Shown here piece after piece: positions 34,786-42,183 of a DNA stretch of 64,000 nt (its first letter is position 1; every line of letters starts with the position of its first letter). The notes below the pieces were generated by a model, which had not been told where the DNA came from, made no database searches, and was given only the letters and a program-made list of their open reading frames with translations. This DNA comes from Mycobacterium gordonae (GTDB taxonomy: Bacteria > Actinomycetota > Actinomycetes > Mycobacteriales > Mycobacteriaceae): NCBI RefSeq assembly GCF_017086405.1, contig NZ_CP070973.1:4558739-4622738 (forward strand). Reading direction: 5' to 3'. Both the position numbers and the translations under genes were made by a program.

Positions 34786-36659
34786 GACGAATTGCCCGTT
34801 ACGGCAGTCAACAACAAGGCGGTTGCGCCGAAGAAGACGGTCAAGGCATAGGACCGGGCGAAACCGCTCTGCATGCGCCGAAAACCCGTCGAGGTCGCAC
34901 CGATCACCCGGGCGATGCCTTCAACCACACCGTCGATGCCCACCCGGTCGACGTCGACCATTGCCCGGGACAGGCGCAGACCCGGCCGCATGAACGCGGC
35001 CTCGTTCACGCTGTCGCCGAACAGGTCACGGCGCGCGGCGATCACCGGGCCGGATGCCCAATCCGAAGCGATCGTGCGGACCGGACGGCTCGTGTACTTG
35101 CCGACCGCGACCAGGACGCCGACGGCGACCACGGTCAAGGTCGCCGCCGTGAGGACCCACACGGGAATGGCCTGATGGGGCTCAGGCCTGTCGCCCGGGT
35201 TGGTGACCGGTTGCAGCCAGCGTTGCAGGGTCCCGCCGGCTGCCAGTGCCGCCCCGCCGCCCAGCGAACCCAGTGCCAGAATCGCCATCGGGACGGTCAT
35301 GACGGACGGCGATTCATGCGGGTGACTGCCAGGCCGCCAACGTTTTTCACCGAAGAAGGTCAGCACCATGACCCGGGTCATGTAGAAGGCCGTTACTCCC
35401 GCACCTACCACCGTCACCGCGCCGAGCAACCAGTGTGTCGCGAAGGCCGCTTCGATGATCGCGTCTTTGGAGAAGAATCCGGCGAACGGCGGCACGCCGA
35501 TGATTGCCAGGTAGCCGAGCCCGAAGGTGGCGAAGGTGATCGGCAGCTGCGCGCGCAGCCCCCCGTAGCGGCGCATGTCGGTCTCGTCGTCCATGGCGTG
35601 CATGACGGATCCGGCCCCCAGGAACAAGCCGGCCTTGAAGAACCCGTGGGTGAGCAGATGCATGATCGCTACCCCGTAGCCCGTCGGCCCCAGGCCGGCA
35701 GCCAGCACCATGTAGCCGATCTGCGACATCGTCGATGCGGCCAAGGCTTTCTTGATGTCGTCCTTGGCGCATCCGATGATCGCGCCGACCAGCAGGGTGA
35801 CCGCGCCGACGATCACCACCGCCGTCCGTGCGGCGGGTGCGAGGTCGAACACCGGTCCGGAGCGCACGATCAGATACACCCCGGCGGTGACCATCGTCGC
35901 CGCGTGGATCAGCGCGCTGACCGGCGTGGGGCCTTCCATCGCGTCGCTGAGCCAGGACTGCAGGGGCACTTGCGCGCTCTTGCCGCAGGCGGCCAGCAAC
36001 AGCGCCAATCCGATCGCGGTCACCGTGACCTCGGACGCTCCCGGTGCCCGGACGAAAACCCCGTCATAGGAGAGTGTTCCGAGTTGAGTGAACATGATCA
36101 TCAGGGCCAGCGCCAGCCCGACGTCGCCGACACGGTTGACGATGAAGGCCTTCTTGGCGGCGGTGGCGGCGGCCGGCTTATGAGACCAGAAGCCGATCAG
36201 CAGGTAGGACGCCAAACCCACGCCCTCCCAGCCGAAATAGAGCCCGAGATAGTTGTCGGCCAGCACCAGCAGCAGCATTGCGGCCACGAACAGGTTCAAG
36301 TAACCGAAGAAGCGGCGGCGGCCCGCGTCTGCACGCATATAGCCGATCGAGTAGACGTGGATCAACGCGCCTACACCGGTGATCAGCAGCACGAAGCAAG
36401 CGCTGAGGGCGTCGAGCTGCAGGCCGAAATCGACCTTCAGCGAGGGCACCCACGTGAACAGCGTTTCGCGGATGACTCGATCCGGCGCCGCGCGCCGCGA
36501 CAGGTCGGCGAAAAGTATTGCACCGCAGCAAAATGAGGCTGCGACGGCCGCGCATGCCAGCAAGTGTCCCCAAGCGTCGGAGCGACGACCACCCAGCAAC
36601 AGCACCGCAGCACCGGTCACGGGCAGCGCGATCAACCACCACACGGCCACGACGCTCAA
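34782..36659 (-). CDS. nuoL: NuoL paralogue, proton-pumping NADH-quinone oxidoreductase subunit
   Basis: 625 aa from a TTG start (36659) that overlaps the stop of the nuoK-like fragment; GTG at 36653 or 36647 is possible. Complex I NuoL features: LYFGWEGVGLASYLLIGFW, ACGKSAQVPLQSWLSDAMEG then PTPVSALIHAATMVTAGVYL, IIGCAKDDIKKALAASTMSQ and HGFFKAGLFLGAGSVMHAM. The long C-terminal lateral helix region is present. Wording is near that of mycobacterial NuoL, so this is a duplicate, not a Mrp or DabB protein. It lies at the end of the hydrogenase operon. Confidence 0.9.
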   Translation of the reverse strand: MSVVAVWWLIALPVTGAAVLLLGGRRSDAWGHLLACAAVAASFCCGAILFADLSRRAAPDRVIRETLFTWVPSLKVDFGLQLDALSACFVLLITGVGALIHVYSIGYMRADAGRRRFFGYLNLFVAAMLLLVLADNYLGLYFGWEGVGLASYLLIGFWSHKPAAATAAKKAFIVNRVGDVGLALALMIMFTQLGTLSYDGVFVRAPGASEVTVTAIGLALLLAACGKSAQVPLQSWLSDAMEGPTPVSALIHAATMVTAGVYLIVRSGPVFDLAPAARTAVVIVGAVTLLVGAIIGCAKDDIKKALAASTMSQIGYMVLAAGLGPTGYGVAIMHLLTHGFFKAGLFLGAGSVMHAMDDETDMRRYGGLRAQLPITFATFGLGYLAIIGVPPFAGFFSKDAIIEAAFATHWLLGAVTVVGAGVTAFYMTRVMVLTFFGEKRWRPGSHPHESPSVMTVPMAILALGSLGGGAALAAGGTLQRWLQPVTNPGDRPEPHQAIPVWVLTAATLTVVAVGVLVAVGKYTSRPVRTIASDWASGPVIAARRDLFGDSVNEAAFMRPGLRLSRAMVDVDRVGIDGVVEGIARVIGATSTGFRRMQSGFARSYALTVFFGATALLLTAVTGNSS

Positions 36660-36763
36660 TGCCTCAGCTTGGCGAAGACGGCGATGGCAAATTCGACCAG
36701 CACCTCGCACCCATACGCGCCGGCGATCGCCACTACGACCATGATCAAAACGGAGAGGTTCAC
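36656..36763 (-). pseudogene. nuoK: nuoK-like C-terminal fragment
   Basis: A 35-codon frame from GTG 36763: one hydrophobic helix with LIMVVVAIAGAYGCEVLVEF then AIAVFAKLRH. It resembles the last helix and tail of NuoK (a hydrophobic stretch around an alanine-rich segment with the conserved Glu, then a charged end). NuoK has about 100 residues, so two helices are absent. Its TGA overlaps the TTG of nuoL, as expected for a nuoK-nuoL junction carried along in a duplication. It may still be made as a coupling peptide. Confidence 0.55.
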
Positions 36764-36797
36764 AGCTGGTAGTTTGCGGCGTTGCCGGTGGTCCGCC

Positions 36798-36814
36798 TAT
36801 CCCCGAATAGGGGA
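36798..36814. promoter_or_regulatory. TATCCCC/AGGGGAA dyad upstream of nuoK'LM
   Basis: TATCCCC (36798-36804) and AGGGGAA (36809-36815 approximately) form a compact inverted repeat in the 77-bp gap between the 277-aa gene and the nuoK fragment. It may be an internal operator or the stem of an attenuator within the hydrogenase operon. Similar dyads precede cbbF and rpe. Confidence 0.35.
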
Positions 36815-36840
36815 AAATCAGAGGGATTGACAGCGGCGAG

Positions 36841-37674
36841 TCAGCCCAGTCCGACCAGACCCGGGTCGAACGTCGCCCGCGCCGTCACCGAAGTGGCGGC
36901 CGCCACAACCACGACGCCGGCGTCGGCTTCGTGACCCTTCGGAAAGACGATCTCGGCGCTGTCGGGTCCGTCGCGGTGCGCCATCAACCAGTCGTACAGC
37001 AACCAGTCGATCGCACAGGTGACGGCCAGTGGATCGGCTTCCGCGCGCTGCGCCGACGCGATGACCGACTGCAGTGCTGCCAGGTGTTCGGCGCGGGCGG
37101 CTTCCTTGTTCACCCCCGAACTGTCGAACATGAGCATCGACAGCGTCAGCGGAAAGCGTTGTCCCGCTTGCGTTCGTACCACCCATCGGCCGCCCAGCCA
37201 CGGCCGCGCCGGGTCTACCTGCTGCATCTCGCCGAATCCGCCCACCACGCCGAGGGTGGGCTCGTCGAGCTGATCGTCTAGTGGTGCGGGACCCAACAGG
37301 CCCAGCGGCTGGCGGGCGCGGATGGAGAACAGCGCGGCGGTCCCGATGATTTTTCCCGCCCGCAGATCAGGCTTCACCCCGGCTGATTCGGCCGCAGCGG
37401 CGTACTCGAAACACAGCCGATCCAGGGTGCGGTGCAGGTCGAGAAGATCGTCGCGTTCGTCGGCATCCGCGGGGCCCCTTCCCCCGCCGAGTATTTCACC
37501 GAAACGCTCCGCGGCGATGATCAACGCGTCATCGAGGGCTTCGAGGTGGGTGGCCACCAACCGGTCGGCCTCGTCGTCACCGACCACCAGGGCCTGCAGC
37601 GACGTGCGTCTCCCGCCGGGCGTTGCCCAGAAGAACCCGATCTGGTCGTCGGACTGGACAATTCGCGGTCTCAC
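36841..37674 (-). CDS. Hydrogenase-operon hypothetical protein (277 aa)
   Basis: 277 aa from GTG 37674, overlapping the stop of the NHL gene (GTGA). Predominantly alpha/beta with no Cys cluster or membrane helix visible. Segments such as IGFFWATPGGRRTSLQALVV, LLDLHRTLDRLCFEYAAAAE and AVTCAIDWLLYDWLMAHRDG suggest a globular cytosolic protein. No family recognised. Its place behind huc genes suggests assembly or regulation of the hydrogenase (inference). Confidence 0.75.
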   Translation of the reverse strand: MRPRIVQSDDQIGFFWATPGGRRTSLQALVVGDDEADRLVATHLEALDDALIIAAERFGEILGGGRGPADADERDDLLDLHRTLDRLCFEYAAAAESAGVKPDLRAGKIIGTAALFSIRARQPLGLLGPAPLDDQLDEPTLGVVGGFGEMQQVDPARPWLGGRWVVRTQAGQRFPLTLSMLMFDSSGVNKEAARAEHLAALQSVIASAQRAEADPLAVTCAIDWLLYDWLMAHRDGPDSAEIVFPKGHEADAGVVVVAAATSVTARATFDPGLVGLG

Positions 37675-38851
37675 CGCTGCCGCCGCCAGATCACGACGCG
37701 GTTGTTGCCCGAGTCCGCGACCGCCAGCCGGTCACCGCGCAGCGACAAACCGTACGGCCAACACAGCGTGTCGTGCTGCACCGAGGTCCAGCGGTTCTCG
37801 CCGTTGGCGCCGAAGTTCGGTTGCGCAAGGACGTGATCGGCCGCGCGGCCGTTCGAGGGAACCCCATCCCACAACAGGATTCGATTGTTGGCGGTGTCGG
37901 CGATGGCCAGGCGATCGTCGGCCAGGCCGATGGCGTAGGGAAAACGGAACCGGTCGCCGGTATGTGGGCCGTAGGGCCATTCCTCAGCGCTGGCGAAGTC
38001 GGGCTGGCCCAGCAGGGTGTCGGCGGGACGGTCGGCTTCGGGTGCGGGCGACCAGCCCAGAATCCGGTGATTTCCGGCATCCGCGATCAACAGCAGATTT
38101 TCCCGGCCGGCGATGTCGTGTGGCCAGCGGAAGCTGGCGGGGCCGGGCACCTCTCCCTGTTCTCCTCACGGTGTGCAGGACCCGGCTGGCCCAGCACCAC
38201 GTCGGCCGGCCGGCCCGGCGACGGAATGCCGTTGCGCCAGCCGAGGACGCGGCGGTTGCCGGTGTCCGCCACCCAGAAAGTGTCGCCGATCATCGCGATG
38301 CCGAACGGCCAGTAGAACGAACAGGCGGTGCAATCGGCGCCGGCGTTGGGCTCCACCGCTGATGCGCTGGATTGTCCAAGGATGATGTCAGGTGCGACAT
38401 CGCTGGTCTGCGGAACGCTGTCCCAGACCAGGATTCGATGGTGCCAGGCGTCGGCGACGATGAGCCGGCCGTCGTGTACCAGCACGCCGGTGGGCAGGTT
38501 CATGCCGCGTTCGGGTCCCCGGCCGCCGGCCGCCCGGCCCTCGGTGTCGCCGTCCGGTTGTCCGAGCACCACGTCGGCCGGTTGCTCGTCGTCGCGCGGC
38601 ATGCCATGCCAGACCAGCACGCGATGGTTACCGGAGTCGGCGACCACCAGCTGCTCATCGCCGAGGAACACACCGCGCGGTGAATACATCCACGCCATGG
38701 TGGGTTTGGCCGCCGGCAGGCTCAAGCCGCCGGGGGCCGGCGCACCCAGCCAGACCTCCGGCGACCAGCCGTCGGTGAGGTCGCTGGTGGCCACGGGGTC
38801 GACGCGCGGCGGTAACGAGGCGATGTTGTGCCGGACGGTGTAGCGGCTCAT
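37671..38851 (-). pseudogene. NHL-repeat protein of the hydrogenase operon, frameshifted
   Basis: ATG 38851 overlaps the stop of the NifU-Rieske gene. The first frame gives four beta-propeller-type repeats such as LVVADSGNHRVLVWHGMPRD and FWVADTGNRRVLGWRNGIPS, then loses phase near 38150-38165. The neighbouring frame continues with LLIADAGNHRILGWSPAPEA, LAIADTANNRILLWDGVPSN and LAVADSGNNRVVIWRRQR to 37671. A single missing base in the GAGAACAGGGAGAGG stretch explains it. The whole would be ~393 residues forming an NHL propeller, a likely protein-binding scaffold. Real frameshift, sequencing error or -1 slippage cannot be told apart. Confidence 0.8.
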
Positions 38852-39717
38852 CCGCGCACTCGGACCCAGACGTCTCCGTTGTCGACCCGCAGCGGCAGTT
38901 GTTCGAGCTGCGCCCCAGGCGCACTGAGGCATTCGCCCGAGGATGCGTCGTAGCAGAACCCGTGCCACGGGCAGGTGAGGGTGCCGTTGTCCAGGTCGAG
39001 GATCGCGTTGTCCAACGGCATTGCCTCATGCGCACATTCGTTGCGATAGGCCGACAGCCGGTGCTCGACGCTGATCACCAGGACGTCGGCACTCTCGCCG
39101 GCATCGGTGGTCAGGCTGCGGACGGTCACGTCGCCGTCGGGAACCTCGGCGGCCGGTCCGAGCTTGGCCCAGCCGTCCCGGGACGGGCCGATGCGCAAGG
39201 CCTCCAGAGGGATCAGCGTCGGTGACGGCTCGTTCGGCAGCACCTCGACCGCGGTGATCGACGGGACCCCGTCGACCAGGGCCTCCTGCACCAGGTTGCG
39301 CAACGTCACCGACGACATCGAGCAACCGTTGCAGGCGCCTTCCAGCCGCACGTAGGCGGTACCGTCCTCGACCCGGACCAAAGTGACATCGCCACCGTGG
39401 CTCTGCAATTGGGGACGTACCGTGACCAGCACGCGGTTGGCATGGGTGACCGGGTCCGGGCGGATGATCTCGTGCAACGACAGCAGCAGGTGCACCACCG
39501 GGTCGTCCACCAACTCGAACAGCACGGCACGCGCCCCGTCGTCTTCGCGCATGCGGCGCACGATGGTCACCAGCCCGGCACGGTGCACGGCTTCCAACGC
39601 GGCCTTGAGTTCCTCGGCGACTGCCCGGGCCTTCGGGTCGAGGTCGGCCACGGCGGCGACCGCATCGTCGACGCGCTTGGCCAACTCCTCCAGACCGGGC
39701 TCGAACACCGTGGTCAT
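38848..39717 (-). CDS. NifU-like/Rieske [2Fe-2S] fusion protein of the Huc operon (HucE-like)
   Basis: 289 aa. An N-terminal helical part (1-90) precedes a NifU C-terminal-type domain with ACNGCSMSS (Cys129 and Cys132). A Rieske domain follows with CAH (Cys228, His230) and CPWH (Cys249, His252), a complete cluster ligand set. Known group 2a operons carry such a Rieske protein, proposed to pass electrons or help cluster assembly. ATG overlaps the stop of the TPR gene. Cytosolic; no export signal. Confidence 0.85.
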   Translation of the reverse strand: MTTVFEPGLEELAKRVDDAVAAVADLDPKARAVAEELKAALEAVHRAGLVTIVRRMREDDGARAVLFELVDDPVVHLLLSLHEIIRPDPVTHANRVLVTVRPQLQSHGGDVTLVRVEDGTAYVRLEGACNGCSMSSVTLRNLVQEALVDGVPSITAVEVLPNEPSPTLIPLEALRIGPSRDGWAKLGPAAEVPDGDVTVRSLTTDAGESADVLVISVEHRLSAYRNECAHEAMPLDNAILDLDNGTLTCPWHGFCYDASSGECLSAPGAQLEQLPLRVDNGDVWVRVRG

Positions 39718-40958
39718 CGTTCGTCTCCGGTCCGGGAAAGCGCCAGCTGGCGGGCGATTTCGTCGAGCACACCGCGCACCGCCCGCACCGAGTCGTCGTC
39801 CTGTTGCTCCTCGAACAGAAACCTCGCCTCGTACAGCTTGGCCTTGGCCTGGTCGAAAACGCCGAGGTGAGCAAGCGCGTTACCCTGGTTGGCCAGCACC
39901 CGGGCCCGACCCAGCGGGTCGGTCTCGCGGCCCCGCGCCGCGAGCACGCCTTCGTAGAGTTCCACCGCCTCGATGAGATTGTCGGCCTGGTGCTTCGACG
40001 GCGTGTAGACCAGGGAGTTGGCGAGGTTCAGTTGGACGCTGGCCCACTGCTCGGGATAGTCCTCGGGCGTGTAGACCTTCAGCGCCGAGCGCAGCGATTG
40101 CGCCGCGACACCCAGGCGCAGCTGGCCGGAGGCCTCCACCATCGGCATGGTGAGGTAAGCCGTGGCGAGGTTGGCATGCGCGGACGCCCACAGCAGGGGC
40201 GCTTCTTCCCGCAACACCAGCTGCAGCGCGGAGTGATAATGCGGGATCGCCTGTGCCAGCAGCCCCGGGTTGTCCTGCGCACGTTCATGAATCAGCCCGG
40301 CCACGGTGAGGTGCAGCTCGGCGCGCGCGATGCGCAGACCTTCGGCGCCGTCGAGGAGCCGCAGTGCGCGCTCGAGATGCTGCTGGGCCGACGGGTCGTT
40401 GAGGTCGCGGCAAATCGATCCGGCCGCCGCAATCATGGTGCCCTCGAGACACCGCGACACCGTCGCAGCAGCCTCGGCGGCACGCTCCAGCAGGGCCCTG
40501 GCCTTGAGCGGATTGCCTTCGGCCAGAGCCTGACTCGCTTGTGCGGCGAGGACGACGGCAGCCAGTTCCCCCGTCGCACCGTCGGCGTCGGGCGGGGTGT
40601 CCCGGTGACCGACGGTGAACAGCACCAGGTCGACCAGTACGCCGAACTCGCCCAGATCGGCCCGCAACGTGTCGGTGTCCACACCCTCGGGTTGCAGCAC
40701 GAACCGGTTGTAGCGGGTGACGGGATCGCCGGTGGTGAGGTGCTCCAGAGCCGCGTCGACGTCACCGCCGTGCGCGAGCTCAAGCCCACGATGCTGTTGC
40801 GGCCACTCGTGCGGCTCGTTGCCATCCAACAGGGCCGCTCGCACGTTCTCGGCACCCGGTGGGATCAGTAGAAAGCCCAGCGGCAGCGGAAAGGCGCCAA
40901 GCGGTTGGGGCCGGGCCGCGATGGTCGCCGCTCGGGCTAACTCAGGCGCTGTGGTCAT
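39714..40958 (-). CDS. TPR-like helical protein of the hydrogenase operon
   Basis: 414 aa from ATG 40958 (GTG 40967, overlapping the upstream stop, is an alternative). After ~120 residues with PLGAFPLPLGFLLIPPGAEN, the rest is a series of helical hairpins typical of tetratricopeptide repeats, for example AIPHYHSALQLVLREEAP, ASVQLNLANSLVYTPSKHQA and RARVLANQGNALAHLGVFDQ. Such a protein would be a scaffold or chaperone for hydrogenase assembly. No enzymatic motif is visible. Confidence 0.8.
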   Translation of the reverse strand: MTTAPELARAATIAARPQPLGAFPLPLGFLLIPPGAENVRAALLDGNEPHEWPQQHRGLELAHGGDVDAALEHLTTGDPVTRYNRFVLQPEGVDTDTLRADLGEFGVLVDLVLFTVGHRDTPPDADGATGELAAVVLAAQASQALAEGNPLKARALLERAAEAAATVSRCLEGTMIAAAGSICRDLNDPSAQQHLERALRLLDGAEGLRIARAELHLTVAGLIHERAQDNPGLLAQAIPHYHSALQLVLREEAPLLWASAHANLATAYLTMPMVEASGQLRLGVAAQSLRSALKVYTPEDYPEQWASVQLNLANSLVYTPSKHQADNLIEAVELYEGVLAARGRETDPLGRARVLANQGNALAHLGVFDQAKAKLYEARFLFEEQQDDDSVRAVRGVLDEIARQLALSRTGDER

Positions 40959-40963
40959 GACAT

Positions 40964-41248
40964 TCACCCATTGATCGGTCCTCGGATATTGCGCTCGGCG
41001 GCGCGCTTGATCAGCGCGGCCGACAGCTCGGCGCGCCGCTTGGTGTGGTGGGTGTCGATGCGCCGGCGGACCACTCCGTCGGCGAACACCACGACGATCT
41101 CCACGGCCCACCGGCCGCGTTCCTCCACGACTACGGTCTGAACGTCCAGTGCTTCGTCGGCCGAGCTGTCGGCACGAACTACCGTCGGCGGGCGCTCCGG
41201 CTCCTCCTGTTGCCCCCCGACGGTCGGACGCTCAGCCATCAGAATCAC
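40964..41248 (-). CDS. Small hypothetical protein of the hydrogenase operon
   Basis: 94 aa from GTG 41248, overlapping the protease stop (GTGA); ATG 41239 is an alternative. An acidic, disordered first third (QQEEPERPP) precedes a compact region with VQTVVVEERGRWAVEIVVVF then HHTKRRAELSAALIKRAAER, a beta-hairpin plus helix. Function not recognised. Fully coupled to its neighbours, so it is part of the hydrogenase set. Confidence 0.72.
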   Translation of the reverse strand: MILMAERPTVGGQQEEPERPPTVVRADSSADEALDVQTVVVEERGRWAVEIVVVFADGVVRRRIDTHHTKRRAELSAALIKRAAERNIRGPING

Positions 41249-42183
41249 CCCGGCGGCCCCGCCGCGTCGTGCGGTCCTTCACGCAACGGAATGCGCAGCG
41301 ACTTCTGTGCATCGTCCCAGAATGCACCAGTCACGCCGACTCTGCCTTCGACCACCTCGCGGATGAGCAGCGACCGGTCTCCGGCGGGGTTGCGTTGCTT
41401 CAACAGCAGTCCGCCGCTGCGCGGGCCCCGCAGCGGGATAAGCCAGAGGTCGTCGTCGCGAAGCACGGCGACCACCGCGTCGGACGGGAACCGGCTGGCG
41501 GCCAGCGAGGCGTCGAGGCGCAGGTAGCCGTCGGCGGTGAATTCCACGGTGACTTCGGTTTCAGGCGTGGGGCGCAGGTCGGCGAGGTACTCGGTCTCGA
41601 TCCGGTCGATGACGAGTTCCATTGCGGCCGCAACGGGTTCGGACAGATCCGCACCGAGTTCGACGCCGGCCACCTCGATGAGATAGACGGCGATGTCGGT
41701 CGGGCAGTCCTCACCGAGTGCCCAGCGGGCGAAGGCGATGGCGTGATCCCACCGGAACGAGTGCGTGTGCAAACCCTGCAACGGCGGCAAGTCCTCCAGC
41801 TGCTCGCCCGGCACCTTGAAGACGGTGCCGGGTGCCGAACCGGTGGCCGCGGCGTCGACGATCACGACCCGCCGCGCACCCCGCATCTGAAACGCCACGT
41901 CCATGCCGGCCGTGCCACCATCGACCAGGCGCGCCCCCTCTGGGACACCCCGTTCCCACAGGTGCCGGATCAGGACCGGCCCGACGCCGTCGTCACCGCG
42001 CAGCAGGTTGCCGCAACCGACCAACAACACCTCGCACCCCGGAGGTTCAGCGAGGCTCGCCGGAGTCGGCCCGGGGGCCGGCGCAGGCGAGGCGAAGCTG
42101 GAACCTCCGAATGACCCCGGAGGTTCGAGATCGGTTGCGTCGTCGGCAGATCCGAGGCTGCAGTCGTAGGCAGTCAGGATCAC
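41245..42183 (-). CDS. [NiFe] hydrogenase maturation protease with C-terminal extension
   Basis: 312 aa from GTG 42183, overlapping the hucL stop. The HyaD/HupD peptidase domain spans residues ~50-200: LLVGCGNLLRGDDGVGPVLI with the nickel-sensing acidic pair (64-65), VIVDAAATG (Asp110) and HTHSFRWDH (His141). It removes the tail of the large subunit after nickel insertion. The usual enzyme has ~160 residues. Here ~110 more follow (DAVVAVLRDDDLWLIPLRGP, then GGLLLKQRNPAGDRSLLIRE), plus a 48-residue Pro/Ala-rich leader. The extension is a separate small beta-rich domain of unknown role. Confidence 0.87.
   Translation of the reverse strand: MILTAYDCSLGSADDATDLEPPGSFGGSSFASPAPAPGPTPASLAEPPGCEVLLVGCGNLLRGDDGVGPVLIRHLWERGVPEGARLVDGGTAGMDVAFQMRGARRVVIVDAAATGSAPGTVFKVPGEQLEDLPPLQGLHTHSFRWDHAIAFARWALGEDCPTDIAVYLIEVAGVELGADLSEPVAAAMELVIDRIETEYLADLRPTPETEVTVEFTADGYLRLDASLAASRFPSDAVVAVLRDDDLWLIPLRGPRSGGLLLKQRNPAGDRSLLIREVVEGRVGVTGAFWDDAQKSLRIPLREGPHDAAGPPG

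Noticed and set aside
35175..36536. A 453-codon plus-strand frame opposite nuoL
   Set aside because: It shows no domain and mirrors the conserved membrane protein; high GC content keeps antisense frames open.
33334..36659. nuoL/nuoM considered as a DabAB or Mrp-type transporter
   Set aside because: NuoL motifs follow complex I almost word for word, no DUF2309 (DabA) partner and no Mrp subunits are present nearby.
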